Assembly: GCA_930367215.1 (NCBI GenBank)
Contig: OV884059.1
Location: 159,834,511-159,898,510 of the forward strand
Direction: 5' to 3'
Length of the DNA stretch: 64,000 bases
DNA from: Pollenia angustigena
Lineage: Eukaryota > Arthropoda > Insecta > Diptera > Polleniidae
Part shown: piece by piece, positions 48,922-59,577 of the stretch
Layout of the letters: every line of letters begins with the position of its first letter
How positions within the stretch are numbered: position 1 is the first letter of the stretch
The notes under the pieces: generated by a model
Seen by the model: the letters and a program-made list of their open reading frames with translations, nothing else
Told to the model about the DNA's origin: nothing
Database searches by the model: none
Program-made: the position numbers and the translations under genes

Positions 48922-49866
48922 ACAAAGCTTCTATCCAAAAAATGGCTAGTAGAAGTGGGCGTCGAACCTCCAATACAAAGACGTTAACTTCTGAATATCT
49001 AAAGAATGGCTACATCTAAAGATATTCTAATAACCTACATATGGCCATTTTCTCATTAGGCGATTATCTTTTTTCCCAACGAAAAACTGCACATTAAAGA
49101 AAATTGGTTTTCTCAATGTCTCATTTGCTTCGATTTTATCGCAAAGCTAACCGGCACTCATCTGCCGTACAGATAAATTCAATCAGCTGACTCCCAACTT
49201 TTACATGTATTTTGAGTGGCGTTGCCAGCTGGAAACAATGTTTTTTGTCGGTATATTGAGAAACCCAAAATCGTTAACGGACAGTTTATCGGTTCAATAA
49301 ATTTATGTTGACATTAAGTAACAGACAGTTTGTCGATACATTAAGAAAATGGGCAATAGTCTTTGAAAGGTTTAAAACCCATTTTATTAGAGCCAATTAA
49401 TTATTTTAAAATTTTGAAAAATTAGCAAAAAACTTTTTTTTATTCAATTCAAAAACTTGTCCTGCTAATTGCAAAATAGCACAAAGTATTTCAAGGTTTA
49501 AGTAGATGATTCAAGCAACAGTTCCCTTTCAATGCATAAATAATTTTAAGCAATTAAAAATTTTTTTTTATTCTATAAGCAACTTCTACCTTTTCGCTCA
49601 TAATTGCTGGTAATAGATAAAAACACAATTCCAATTCCAGCAACAGCAATGAAATGTGTTGCAAAAATACAATAAAACAAATTAATAAGTAAAAGGAAAT
49701 ATTGAAAAAAAATAATACAAATTACAAATTTAAAATTTTTGCAACGTGTACACTCACAAAATACTACCCGTAAAGCATTAAAATTAAAACATGCGAAACT
49801 TTTTGAGAACAAACTTAAAAAGTATATTTTTATTTTTAGCATTTTTCTAAAAATATCAAAACTTAC
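48922..49866. other. 5' part of the inferred intron, downstream of the donor
   Basis: A/T-rich sequence without a recognised element. The minus-strand open frame at 49573-49842 is intronic and shows no homology I know. Confidence 0.4.
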
Positions 49867-49924
49867 CAGTTGCTATTGACCCCACCACTAAAAGTGTGAT
49901 AAATATTTTTATTCTATTTGACAT
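49867..49924 (-). CDS. Cda5: Coding exon 1: start codon and signal peptide of the same CBM14 gene
   Basis: On the minus strand ATG at 49924-49922 opens 19 codons plus one base (MSNRIKIFITLLVVGSIAT + G), followed at once by the donor GTAAGT (49866-49861). The peptide has a basic start (NRIK), a hydrophobic core (IFITLLVV) and small residues near the end, a classic secretory signal. It ends in phase 1, and the exon at 125-43 starts with the two bases needed: G|CT gives Ala, then QKEDFQCPSQ. The joined sequence puts a plausible cleavage site (ATA|QK) directly before the chitin-binding domain, which is the usual layout. The phase match, donor and signal peptide support each other; proof needs a transcript. 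The context before the ATG (CATT) is not a strong Kozak match. 5' UTR and promoter were not located. Confidence 0.72.
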
Positions 49925-50969
49925 AATGACTATAGTTTTGGTATAATTCTCACAAATTCAATTTTTTTCCTTTTTTTTTTTTAATTTGTTTTCGTTAATA
50001 ATAAAAACATTCAACTTATTTTATTTGAAACCATAAAAAAAGCTGAATTTCCTTATTAAAGCGGATTGTTGTTGTTGTTGTTTTTTATATTAATATTTGA
50101 TTCCGAACACTTTTCTTAAAATATAAATCAGTCTTATTTTGTTAAGCTGAGAGTTTAAAGCGCAAACCACGTCTTGAACGTCGTAATAAAAACCGTCAAC
50201 TGTTTGTGGTTCCATTTGAAGAAATTGCAAGAAGGTGAAAATCATGATTTTCAAAATACCAAAAGCAAAAATTGTTAAAAAAAAACATTTATAAATGAAT
50301 TTAATTAAATCCACCTTGGAGTAACCAATTGTAAATTTTTGAGTTTGTATTAGAGTTTCTCTCATGTCGTTGTGTTTCTCTTTCTCATAGTTAAAAGGTT
50401 TTCTTTGGGGCATAAAGCGGCGCCAAGAGAGTCTTCTCTAAAAATTCACTTTCAACTTGAGTTGATATTTTTGTTTCTCAATAATGAAATGAGCAAAAAA
50501 AAGTAACTAAAAGAAGTTTATTTTAAGCCGGTTAATTATTGATTATTTGTTTGTTTGTCTGACTGGGCATGTGTCCGACCGTCTGTAGTTGTGGCGTACA
50601 TTTTTTATTGTTCCCATTAAAGCGCATGTGTAGCTTTTTTGCTTGAAACACTTGTCTAAAACTGGGCACGTCTTGTTTTATATTTTATATGTCGTTAAAC
50701 AGTGTTGCCATGCATTTTGTAGGCAAATTCGCTATATTACTTCTAAAAATATCAACATGTGACAGCGCATTGAGAAAGGGACCAGTAAGGTAAAGGGAAC
50801 AGTAAAAACCAACTTCACAAAACAAGAGGTAGGGACGACCTACGCGCGTTTTCAAGGTTGACCAACAAGGTTGAGATGTGTCGCTTTCAAATGAGACCAA
50901 TACCCATACGCTCAGAGATGGTACACCAAAGATACACGTATTTAAATCTTCAAAATGGCAAAACACTTA
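49925..50969 (-). other. Presumed 5' UTR / promoter-side region of the CBM14 gene
   Basis: This is the kilobase upstream of the ATG. A pyrimidine/GAGA-like patch (AGAGAAGACTCTCTTGGCGC on the minus strand, about 50420-50440) is the only GC-richer feature, and a (TTG)n run lies at 50067-50082. No convincing TATA-Inr-DPE set was found, so the transcription start is unplaced; it could be further upstream with a 5'-UTR intron. Confidence 0.3.
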
Positions 50970-51322
50970 AGGCTAGATTACACTATTATACTTTGTATTA
51001 ATACATGTCAAAAACTCAAGTAAAATGACAAAGTGTGATAGTGTGAATGCAATGTGTCACAAAAATGACAAGTATTATGAAAAAAGTTTGACATCCCATA
51101 CGACTTCATCGTTTTTTGAAAAATTTCTAAACAATAATACTTTTCATTGGATCAGGGTTGCATTTTATTTCATGTGTGATTGTTTATACTTTGTGTGATG
51201 GTGTGAACACAAACTGTCATGTTACATTAGATTTTTTGGCAGTCGCAACAAAACTCATTTGATTTCTATCTCACATAGTATTATGGAATACGTAAGACTT
51301 GTGAGATAGTGTAATCTAGGCT
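50970..51322. mobile_element. 353-bp PIF/Harbinger-like MITE, TSD TTA
   Basis: AGGCTAGATTACACTATTAT at 50970 and the reverse complement of AGCCTAGATTACACTATCTC at the right end. TTA flanks both sides (50967-50969, 51323-51325). Inside, GTGTGATAGTGTGAA-like words echo the ends. A lone related end is at 40448. Confidence 0.75.
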
Positions 51323-51439
51323 TTAGGTCCCTTTCTATTTTTCGCGTCACACATAGTTATTTACATTGAATTTCATTATGATTTCTTGCTTGGTGGTCCT
51401 ATTTTTTAAAAACTGTATAGCTAATGTGTCCCTATAGAT

Positions 51440-51840
51440 ATGGATCTATCTATGTTTTAAATTTCATTAAAATCGGTTTGATGGTTTCTGAGAGGAAGAA
51501 ATTTCCCCCTATCTTCCCTCGTGGTAATACGATTCTGCCCATTTTCAATAGGCTTGATCCTTCTGCCAATAAGAACCCATGTCCCAAATTTTATATTATT
51601 TTATTATATATTATTTTCTCCAAAAGTACGACCTGTACTTTGCGCACAAGGTTACATGGACAGCAAGCCAGCCAGCCTGCCAGCCAGCCCCCCAGCCTGC
51701 CAGCCAGGCAGCCAGCCGGACGGACATTGTTAGTTCGACTCAGAAAATGATTCTGAGTCGATCGGTATACTTTTAGGTCGGTCTCGGACCATTATTGCAT
51801 AATACCCTCTCCACTATTATGGTGTGGGTATAATACAAAA
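51440..51840 (+). repeat. Dispersed fly repeat, 3' part, with CCAG-rich microsatellite
   Basis: TTCATTAAAATCGGTTTGAT leads to a CAGCCAGCCTGCC-type run (51660-51718), GGACGGACATTGTTAG, GATTCTGAGTCGATCGG and the end ATTATGGTGTGGGTATAA. The Ser/Ala/Gln/Pro-rich open frames here are the microsatellite. Related pieces lie at 28.6 kb and 35.1 kb. Confidence 0.55.
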
Positions 51841-52587
51841 ATAAAATAAATTAGACGTGGGACTTACAACGTAAGAAACAATTCTTTTTAGGACTGAATT
51901 TTAATTATATCATTTTTGCTTTGGGGAACAAGCATGACTTAGAATTCCTTAAAGCGTCGAGTGTAAAAAGACTTATCTACCTCACGCATGTCGTTACACC
52001 CTACGTTAACAAACACACAAAGCCTTACCTGAACCTCAAAGCTGTCTTAGTGATTAAAATGTTTTGGTACTTTAGATAACGCTAAAAGCCGCCAAATAGC
52101 AAATATTCCGCCATGTTCTAAAAATCGTAATCATGTGTTTAAACCGTTGTAGATTTTCAGCTTAACTTTTTTAATTTCTCTGATTTTTAAATTTGTTTTT
52201 GTAAAGATATTTAAATTCAAAGTATATAAAGTATATAAAATGAAGTATTTTTTTAAACTTTCTAAACACCCCACATAGTATTTAAATCGAATTCGAATAA
52301 TATTGAAAAAGAACAAAACTTTGAAAACGTTCGTGTTTAGAAAGTTTAAAAAAATACTTCATTTTATATTTATCAAAACGATTTAAATTGGAAAAATCGC
52401 CAAAATAGTCATTGAACGTGTAGTAAAATTTATATGAAAAGCACTTAGTTCTTAGATTATTTTTGATATAAATTTTCTTAAGCTTTAAACTAAACTAGTC
52501 ACGTGCGAATGTTTGATACCCATTACCGTTTAACTTTAAACTATGGATGGATTTGGGCTGTTTTCGATACTTAACACTAACAGCCGT
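51841..52587. repeat. AT-rich sequence with a perfect 35-bp hairpin at 52235-52367
   Basis: ATAAAATGAAGTATTTTTTT... (52235-52269) is exactly complementary to 52333-52367 across a 63-bp loop. The rest of the stretch shows nothing. Confidence 0.75.
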
Positions 52588-53672
52588 ACACTCAAAAGAA
52601 AAATCAATCCAAACGTACTCAATTCAATCCGAAGCGGTATTGATAGTACGGTGAGTACGGATTTTCTTGAATCAAGTACAGAAAGATTGATTCAAGTACG
52701 GATTTTCAATCCCAAAATACTTAAATCATCCATATTCAATCCCGATTTCGTACTTAAAGTAATCCGAAAATGAGATTGATTTAAGTAAAACTAAGATTGA
52801 ATCAATCTCAAAATGCGCTTGATTCAAGAATTATAAAATTGTTTTAATCCGAACTTGTACTTAAAATAATCCGAAAATGAGATTGATTTAAGTAAAAGTA
52901 AGATTGAATTAATCTCAAAATGCGCTTGATTCAAGTATTATAAAGTTTATTTTATCTCCAATTTGTTCTTGAAAAAAACCAAAAAAGAAATTACACAGAA
53001 AAAATTATTATGATTGACTTACTTACCCGTTTTACACATTAAAGAATGATAAAACACCAACATTATACTTTGTGACCAACATCATGCCCGATATGGTTTT
53101 TACTTGAAAAATCTTATGTACATATTTAACTAAAAATATAAACTAAATGAGACGCAAATTTCAAATTTACTTTTTAACCGATCGTGGTACTCATGAGTCT
53201 TCCCGGACCTTTGTTTAATGTGTATAGATAATCAAAGCATGCGTAAGCCGGAGGGTTAAACATAAAAATAATACATACATATGTATATATGTTTTTCTTC
53301 TTGTTCTGTTGTTTTTATTGTTACTACAAACAAAATAATTGTACAACAAATTTTAAAAAACACACACGTAAGCACGCATAAAAAAATGCAATGCTGAGAG
53401 ATGAGACTAATAAGTTTTATGAGATAAAACCCTCATTTTGTAATTTTACTCTCAGAGTGGCACTTGCAACAAAAAGTTTAATCTTTTTGTACTTGATTTA
53501 AGCATTTTATACTTATTTCAATAAATATCGGGATTGATTTTTTAAAGTAATCCCATTTAGGATTGATTTAAGTATGCTTTAGTGTTAATCGTACTTGAAT
53601 TTTTAAGTACGATTCGTGATTGAAGTAAGTATAAAAAGATTAATTTATCCGGAATGTTTTTCTTTCTGTGTA
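52588..53672. mobile_element. MITE of the CACTCAAAGAAAAATC family, copy C (most complete)
   Basis: The left ACACTCAAAAGAAAAATCAA and the right, in reverse, TACACAGAAAGAAAAACATT. Subterminal repeats include AATCCGAAGCGGTATT, CAAGTACAGAAAGATTGATT and TACTTAAAGTAATCCG. A 110-bp unit (AAAATGAGATTGATTTAAGT...) is tandemly duplicated at 52765 and 52873. The open frame at 52543-52773 is inside this. Confidence 0.7.
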
Positions 53673-53767
53673 TCTATAACAAAAAGTTAGCCACAGTTTG
53701 TACACTACGTACAACGAGCTGCTTACTAGAATGCCGATTAAGCTTAGCAGCTCGTTAACACAGAGTT

Positions 53768-55675
53768 AATTTTTATTTATTTTATTTATTTATTAAGTTT
53801 GCAATTTCGGATACAACAAGATATAATATCTTTTGATTTACAGTATCAGAATCCTAAAGTTATATGTATCAATAAAAAATTTCGTAGATTATATGAAATT
53901 TAATAATTTAAGATAGAGGGAAAAAAGAAACATAAATAAATAAAAATAGATGAAAAAGAAACATTAGAAAAAATACTGTGAGATGTTCATATAAGTTACT
54001 ACTGTTTTGAAGCAGATTAAGTTCGGTAAAAATGTTGAAGTAATTGTTTGAATTTATTTGCGTTGCCAATAGTACGAAAGTTTGGGGGAAGTTGGTTCCA
54101 GAGACGGATAGTTAATATAAAAAAGTGTCTCTCAGATGCCGTGTCCCGATTTCGAATTTGCATGATACCATTTCCCCTTGCAGACCTCATAAATATTAAG
54201 CGATCATGAAGATATTTCGGTTCTTCCGATGTTACAACTTTATGTACGAAAACAAGGTTTTTTATCTTTAAGTAGTTCATAAAGGTGACATTAAATATAC
54301 GACTGGAGTATTGAGAAACATGATCAAATCTCCTCAAGGAGAATATGTAACGTACAATGTTGTTGAACGTTGTGTTTAGTTTAGCAGTGTCTTTTGAGTT
54401 ACAGCCGCAGAAATATGATGAATACATCAAAGCTGGTAGTAAGTATGTTTTAGCCAGGAGTAGTCTTATTTTTAGTGGTGTGCAATTCTGTGTTGCCCAT
54501 AAACACCTTAACATACTATACACTCTTCCACATGATTGGTTGATGTGATCTGACCAAGTGAGTGTACTGTTGAAAACCACACCAAGATTTCTTGCAGACT
54601 TAACAATATCAATTTTGCTACCACCCAGTAAAACATCAATTCTTGACTCGATTTAGACTGAGTTTTTACAAATTATAATACATTTTGAATTTTCCAGGTT
54701 AATTCGTAAACCATTTGCAGTCGCCCAGAGGAAAATATTATTTAAATCAGTGTTAAGATCTTTAACTCTTGTGAAGATGGATGCTTTGCAGCTGTCAAGG
54801 TAGAGCTGTATATCATCAGCATACGTCTGGATTCTTGAATATTTTAACTGTTTTGGTATATCATTAGCATAGATCGAGTACAGTAATGGTCCCAGTATGG
54901 AACCCTGCGAAACACCTCTAGTCACGCGAAGAGGATTAGAGAGAAGGCCTTTATTAGAGACGTATTGCCATCTATCAGTTAAATATGTTGACATCAATCT
55001 AACGGCAGTTGTGAAGAAATTGAACATATTAGATAATTTGAAACCCAGTATAGAGTGGTGAACCGTATCAAAGGCCTATGAATGATCGAGCAAGACTAAA
55101 AATGAAATTCTCCCATCATCTAAGTTGCTTCTTATGGCTACGATTACATCAGTTAGGGTGGTTAAACAGCTATGCTGAGATCTGTAACCTGATTGACGAT
55201 CAGTTATTAAACTGTACTGATTTATGTATTCAACGATTTGTTTATGTATAAGTCGTTCAAAAACTTTTGAAAGGTACGGTAATATGGATATCGGGCGGTA
55301 TTCATTGTTTTTTTTTGGTACTGGAATGATTTTGGCATATTTCCATTCCTTAAGAAAGGTAGTTGTGGTTATAATTGTGTAATAGAGATGTTTGATGTTT
55401 GAAGCTTTATGAACCTTGGGTTAATATCATCCAGACCGATTACGTTTGATTTGACTTGAAGGAAGCCATCTGCAACATCATTTAGATTCAGGCACTTTAA
55501 ACTAAACTTGGCAACGTATTGATCAAATGGCGGCGTTTGAGTATAAAATAACAAACTTTTGTCCATTTGCTAACTTTTAATAAATCAGCTCTGAATTTTA
55601 ATGATGCCACATTATATTGCTCAAAAATGCAACACGTTTTGCATAAACCTTCGCTGGTTTTGTCATTTAACTTTG
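53768..55675 (-). mobile_element. Jockey/I-group non-LTR retrotransposon, 5'-truncated
   Basis: On the minus strand a long RT frame is followed by a 3' end at an AAAT-type tail (53768-53795). The upper part near 55570-55675 still looks coding (for example ASLKFRADLLKVSKW), so the copy probably begins at about 55675, abutting Penelope-like repeat. No endonuclease domain remains. It is damaged by two stops and one frameshift only, so it is fairly young compared with other remnants here. Confidence 0.85.
54017..55566 (-). pseudogene. Reverse transcriptase of the LINE, two stops and one frameshift
   Basis: Frame-ordered landmarks from the N-terminal side: GLDDINPRFIKL, then (after a frameshift near 55370) YAKIIPVPK, YRPISILPYLSKVFERLIHK, RQSGYRSQHSC, FLVLLDHS*AFDTVHHSI, GVSQGSILGPLLYSIYANDI, TYADDIQLYL (the catalytic YADD), KNSV*IES, LGVVFNSTLTWSDHINQ and the C-terminal WNQLPPNFR...FKQLLQHFYRT. 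The two stops are near 55067 and at 54653. The 54653-55027 and 54017-54580 pieces are one frame. The enzyme would reverse-transcribe LINE RNA at a nicked target. Confidence 0.9.
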
Positions 55676-56455
55676 TTTTTTGTTTTTCCCTCCATATATA
55701 AATATTTTTAGATATATTGTTGATGTGTTTTGTTTAAACTTTGATATTATTACAAGTAGAACTGTTGCTATAAGTCTTATACGTTTAACATTTTTATTTG
55801 GTTTAATATCTTTAGTTTTTCTAAAATCTTTATGGATAAAGTTTCCTGATGATCTGGCCTAAGCAACCAGTGAAATGCGCATAGGAATAGCTTATCCCAT
55901 CAAGAATAAATTTCAAGTGTTTTTATCAATAATAAAAACTGGGAATTAAGCACGAATAGCAAAATCTTTTGAAATTAAAATTTTGTATTCCCAAAAATTG
56001 AAATTACTTTTTGATAATAAACAGGCAAGTGCACGGCCTAAAAAAAACACTTACTTGACAACATCTTTTGTAAGTTGTTGTTGTTTTTATTTTGTTTTTC
56101 TTAACCTACTTACAACTACAATTAATGTTGAGAGAATTTCAACTAATTGTAGTGGGGAATGTAAGATGAGACAAACTCACTGTTCATTGTTGATGCTTTT
56201 GTTTAAACTTTGATATTGTTACAAGTAGAAATGTTGCTTTTAAGTCTTATACGCTTAACAGTTTTATTTGTTTTAATATCTTTAGTTTTTCTAAAATCTT
56301 TACGGATGAAGTTTCCTGATGATCTGACCTAAGCAAGCATTGAAATGCGCATAGGAATAGCTTATCCCATCAACAATAAATTTCAAGTGTTCTTATCAAT
56401 AATAAAAACTGGGAATTAAGCACGAATAGCAAAATCTTTTGAAATTATTTTAAGA
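55676..56455 (-). repeat. Tandem Penelope-like terminal repeats with two hammerhead-like cores
   Basis: Two direct units about 470 bp apart (TTTGTTTAAACTTTGATATT at 55729 and 56198). Each has, on the plus strand, TTTCCTGATGATCTG (CTGATGA at 55846-55852 and 56316-56322), then GTGAAATGCGCATAGGAATA (GAAA 55872-55875 and 56342-56345), and ends CACGAATAGCAAAATCTTTT. Between them is GTATTCCCAAAAATTGAAAT, also seen at 19.2 kb. Tandem pseudo-LTRs with hammerhead motifs are a known Penelope-like trait. No ORF is present. Which strand is sense is uncertain: the CTGANGA core reads on the plus strand here. Confidence 0.55.
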
Positions 56456-56500
56456 ATAGTTATGTTTGCGAAGTAAAATCGCCGTATTTGGAGCGAAGAC

Positions 56501-57682
56501 AGGGGTCTAATCACCGCATACGATATCCAGCAAAATTTATCGACATTTTTTTTATGGCACTCGATATCAAATGAAATGTATCGTAATTTGAGATTACACC
56601 ATTCAATAGCGAGTTATCAAAGACATTACATCTCTCGAGTTTTCATTCGATACTTTAGTGTCCATCGTATGCAGATAAAAAAATTTTTAAAAACAGATAG
56701 ACCCATTCCGATGTTTTAACTCAATTAGAAAGTTCAAAAGGTGCAATACCTAACCCTGAAAAATTTTATTTTAAGACATACGCGGTTGCCCATGAAAACC
56801 ACATAATTTACTCGATACGATAGCTTATTCACACAGAAAAAAATCAATGTAAATTCGTTCAAAACATGGTTGATTTTACATTTTTCAGTAGTGATTTTGC
56901 TTCATTGTTGTTTCATGTTAATTTAACATGATTTTACAATAACTTGCGAACAACATTTTTTTCTTTTAAAATAACTATAGTTCATGTTAATTTAACATTG
57001 CAGTAAAGTTAGAGCAAAATGTCATTTATATTGAAATAACAAACCGAATCACGTTGAATGAAAGTTATTTCAAGTTGAACCAACGTGAATTTCATGTAGA
57101 ATCAAATTGGTTGGAGGGTGATATAACAGTGTGAAGACAACAAATGCATTTATTTAAGAATAATTCAAAACACTTACCCCTTTAACACAGGTTTCACTTT
57201 TTTTGTATCTCCTTTGTCAACAGAAGCATCAGCAGAATGGCCCGATATGGTTTTCGTCATCATTCTACTTTGAAAACTTGATGTACTATTTAACTAAGTA
57301 ATTTTAATTAAAAAAAATACGGGAATTGTCTTCTTTTTATAACATATTTCAAAAGTGAAAATAAGAAAAAATATACATACTTAAGCATGTATGCATGTTA
57401 ATTTAACAAGATAAACTTTTGATTTTAATATAAAACAGGTTTTTATGAATTCAATATTGAACAATGTTATTTTAACAGTGAATAATATTAAATAAACGTG
57501 ATTTAAGGTTACTTTAATATTTTTCATTTAAAATTAATATGAAATAATGATAAAATTAAATAAAGGGCATACTTTTGCAGAAATTTACTATGATTCTCAA
57601 TCAACATTTCGCCATGTTATTTTAACATTGGTATTTTTTTTCTGTGTGTTCGATATCGAATGAGGTGATTGATTAGATCTCA
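56501..57682. mobile_element. Relative of the 90-bp MITE, expanded by an insertion
   Basis: The left AGGGGTCTAATCACCGCATA with CGATATC and the right, in reverse, AGATCTAATCAATCACCTCA with TTCGATATCGA are inverted ends similar to the GGGGTCAAATTACGGCATTCG ends at 21.2 and 45.8 kb. Most of its length is the nested element 56830-57648. Confidence 0.5.
56830..57648. mobile_element. MITE with CACACAGAAAAAAAT ends and TTAATTTAACAT palindromes
   Basis: CACACAGAAAAAAATC at 56830 and ATTTTTTTTCTGTGTG ending at 57648. The words CATGTTAATTTAACATG, ATGTTATTTTAACA and close variants recur at least five times in both halves. The block CCCGATATGGTTTT is shared with MITE copy C, hinting at a common origin. 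Confidence 0.65.
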
Positions 57683-57689
57683 GTCCTCA

Positions 57690-58100
57690 AGCCGTTAACG
57701 AATCACCATAACATCCACTAAAATTTACTGTTTGGAGGTTGGGGCTGCCGTTACGGTGAACGGCCAGCGCTATCAAGCCACGCTGAATGAATTTTTGTTT
57801 CCCATTATTAATAAGCAAAACATCAATGACATTTGGTTCCAACAAGACTGCGCAACTTGCCATACAGCGCAATTAGCAATCGATTTATTGCAAAATTAAT
57901 TTGGTGAAAACTCTTGTTCCAGCAGTGGTCCTGTTTACTGGTCCTCTTGTTCGTGTGGTTTAACGCCTCTGCAATTACCTTTTATGGGGCTATGTTAAGT
58001 CATTGACTTATGCCAGCAAAACTTGAAGAATTGGAAGCCAATATTCAAGCCACCATTGGCGCTTACGGCCAGATTTATTGGGAAAAGTAGGCCACTATTG
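57690..58100 (+). pseudogene. Second mariner-type (rosa-like) transposase remnant
   Basis: VTVNGQRYQ-like text (57750-57777, one base off frame), then LNEFLFPIINKQNINDIWFQ and QDCATCHTAQLAIDLLQN to TAA, a shifted FGEN, CGLTPL and further debris (KNWKPI) to about 58100. FQQDxATCHTA is the second catalytic block of the same transposase type as at 13.9 kb. It is more decayed and from a different subfamily. No TIRs were found. Confidence 0.7.
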
Positions 58101-58146
58101 TTTTTAATAATGCTGTACAGGTACTCAAATGAGTTCACAATTTCTA

Positions 58147-58480
58147 TTAGACAGCGTTTATAGTAAGATTTTGAGAAGGGGTGGTGTTAATACACATGCT
58201 TTTCGTTTTCCTTGCATTTGGTTTCATACCAGCTCTATTTGCATTCTGATTGATGGCATTTAGGTTTTCAAGCATGTGTGAATTTTTATGAGTGAGTAGG
58301 CAGATGTCTTCTGCATAATTAACGTAACGTAGTTTTCGCCGCAAGCCAAAATGTATTCCGCGTCCAATTGTCAATGCACTATTTAATACTACATCAAATA
58401 TTAAATTGAACAGCAGGGGTGAGAAGACTCAACCGTGCCTAATGCCAGTTAATATGTTTACTCTATCACTCAGTTGTACT
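58147..58480 (-). pseudogene. Non-LTR reverse transcriptase fragment
   Basis: Minus strand: TGIRHG*VFSPLLFNLIFDVV (GxxQG...SPLLFN block with one stop), then GIHFGLRRKLRYVNYAEDIC, LLTHKNSHMLENLNAINQNA and KTKSMCINTT. YAED replaces the catalytic YADD. The wording is unlike the LINE at 54 kb; it fits RT of RTE-like or related LINEs. Only about 110 residues of the palm remain. Confidence 0.75.
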
Positions 58481-58760
58481 TCGTGCAATATTTTTCAGGT
58501 TGCATAAGTATACATCTTCAAATCTTAGGTTGCAAAAAAAAAAATTATTCAATTATTTTTTAGCAACCGATCTAGTGATAACAAAACAGCAACTTTGTTT
58601 ATAAAAAAATTTTGGATTATTTGCAAGAACTTCTGATAAAATACATACTTTCACTTAAAGAAATCTGCAACAGAGGCAAATGACAGAAAAAGACGGAAAC
58701 CTTTCTTACCCCAATAATAATTAAACACATGCATACATACACTAAGAAAATTATTCATTT
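58481..58760. other. AT-rich sequence, nothing recognised
   Basis: Short A/T-rich gap between the RT fragment and the next MITE. Confidence 0.4.
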
Positions 58761-59577
58761 CCCAGCAAACAATATGAGTTCTAAAAGAGTCTTTTAGGAC
58801 TCCTTTTTATGAGCAAAACGCTCATAAAAAACCTCCTAAAACCCTCAGATATGAGCGTGTTTTCCTATGAAACTGTCAAAAAAATTTTGTACTGAATATG
58901 AGCACTTTAGGACTCCTAAATTTAACGATTTGTATGGAAAATTGTGAGCCTTTTTGCTCACAAATCAACCATAACAACCTCTTTAAAGAGTCATAAAAGA
59001 GGGATTCCGGAGCCAAAAAAAGAGTGTTATGAGAGTGTTTCTTTTTCTTGAAATTAGGGTATTCATTTTATATGTAAATTTGTGATTTTTAGCTTCTAAT
59101 GGAAAAGTTTTATTAATATACATATGTTTTGTTCATGAAAATCATAATCATTTTAAACAAATTTTTAGCGGACAAACCCACCTAATTTCTTTTTAACAAA
59201 GGCTTCAAATGGATAGTTTTTTATTTAAAAACACAGAAATAAACTTACTTTTTGCTCAATTTCTTAAAGATTTTATCAAAACTACAACCGAACAGCGCAA
59301 AATGATCACAATAATGACAGACAAACGCAAAATATTGAAATTATCAAGAAAAAGAAAACAAGCTACCGTTGCCCCTCAGAAAACCCTCAAAATAGGAGTT
59401 TTCTAGGAGTGTGCTCCTAAATTGCTCATAAAAATGAGTCTTTTCGGAGTCCTGAATTCTACAGACTCCGAAATCAATCAGAATTGCTCATAAATTACGA
59501 CCGTAGTCATAAAACCCTCAAGAAAAGGAATCTTTTAAGAGTCATATTTAGGAGCGCCCCGAAAATTGTTTGGTGGG
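58761..59577. mobile_element. 817-bp MITE with CCCAGCAAACAAT-like ends
   Basis: CCCAGCAAACAATATGAG at 58761 and the reverse of CCCACCAAACAATTTTCGG ending at 59577. Many alternating CTCATAAAA / TTTTATGAG and AGGACTCCT / AGGAGTCCT words fill both ends, giving strong self-complementarity. The open frames at 59209-59406 and 59484-59681 show no known domain. Confidence 0.65.

Larger units (their letters stand above)
126..49866 (-). other. Inferred first coding intron (about 49.7 kb)
   Basis: This is the span between the GTAAGT donor of the signal-peptide exon and the TATAG acceptor of the CBM14 exon. The intron phase is 1. No other convincing host exon was seen inside it; it is filled with transposon remnants and unique AT-rich sequence. 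An extra small in-phase exon or alternative first exons cannot be excluded by eye. Confidence 0.6.

Noticed and set aside
49573..49842. 89-codon frame just downstream of the exon 1 donor
   Set aside because: It lies in the intron on the same strand as the gene but not in a supported exon; the A/T-driven composition explains it.
50090..50413. 107-codon frame upstream of exon 1
   Set aside because: No signal peptide or known domain, and it does not join the CBM14 gene in phase; treated as chance.
50400..50480. Core promoter of the CBM14 gene
   Set aside because: A GAGA-like patch is present, but no TATA/Inr/DPE combination with correct spacing was found.
51424..51776. Three overlapping Ser/Ala/Gln/Pro-rich frames
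   Set aside because: They are translations of a CCAG-type microsatellite inside a dispersed repeat.
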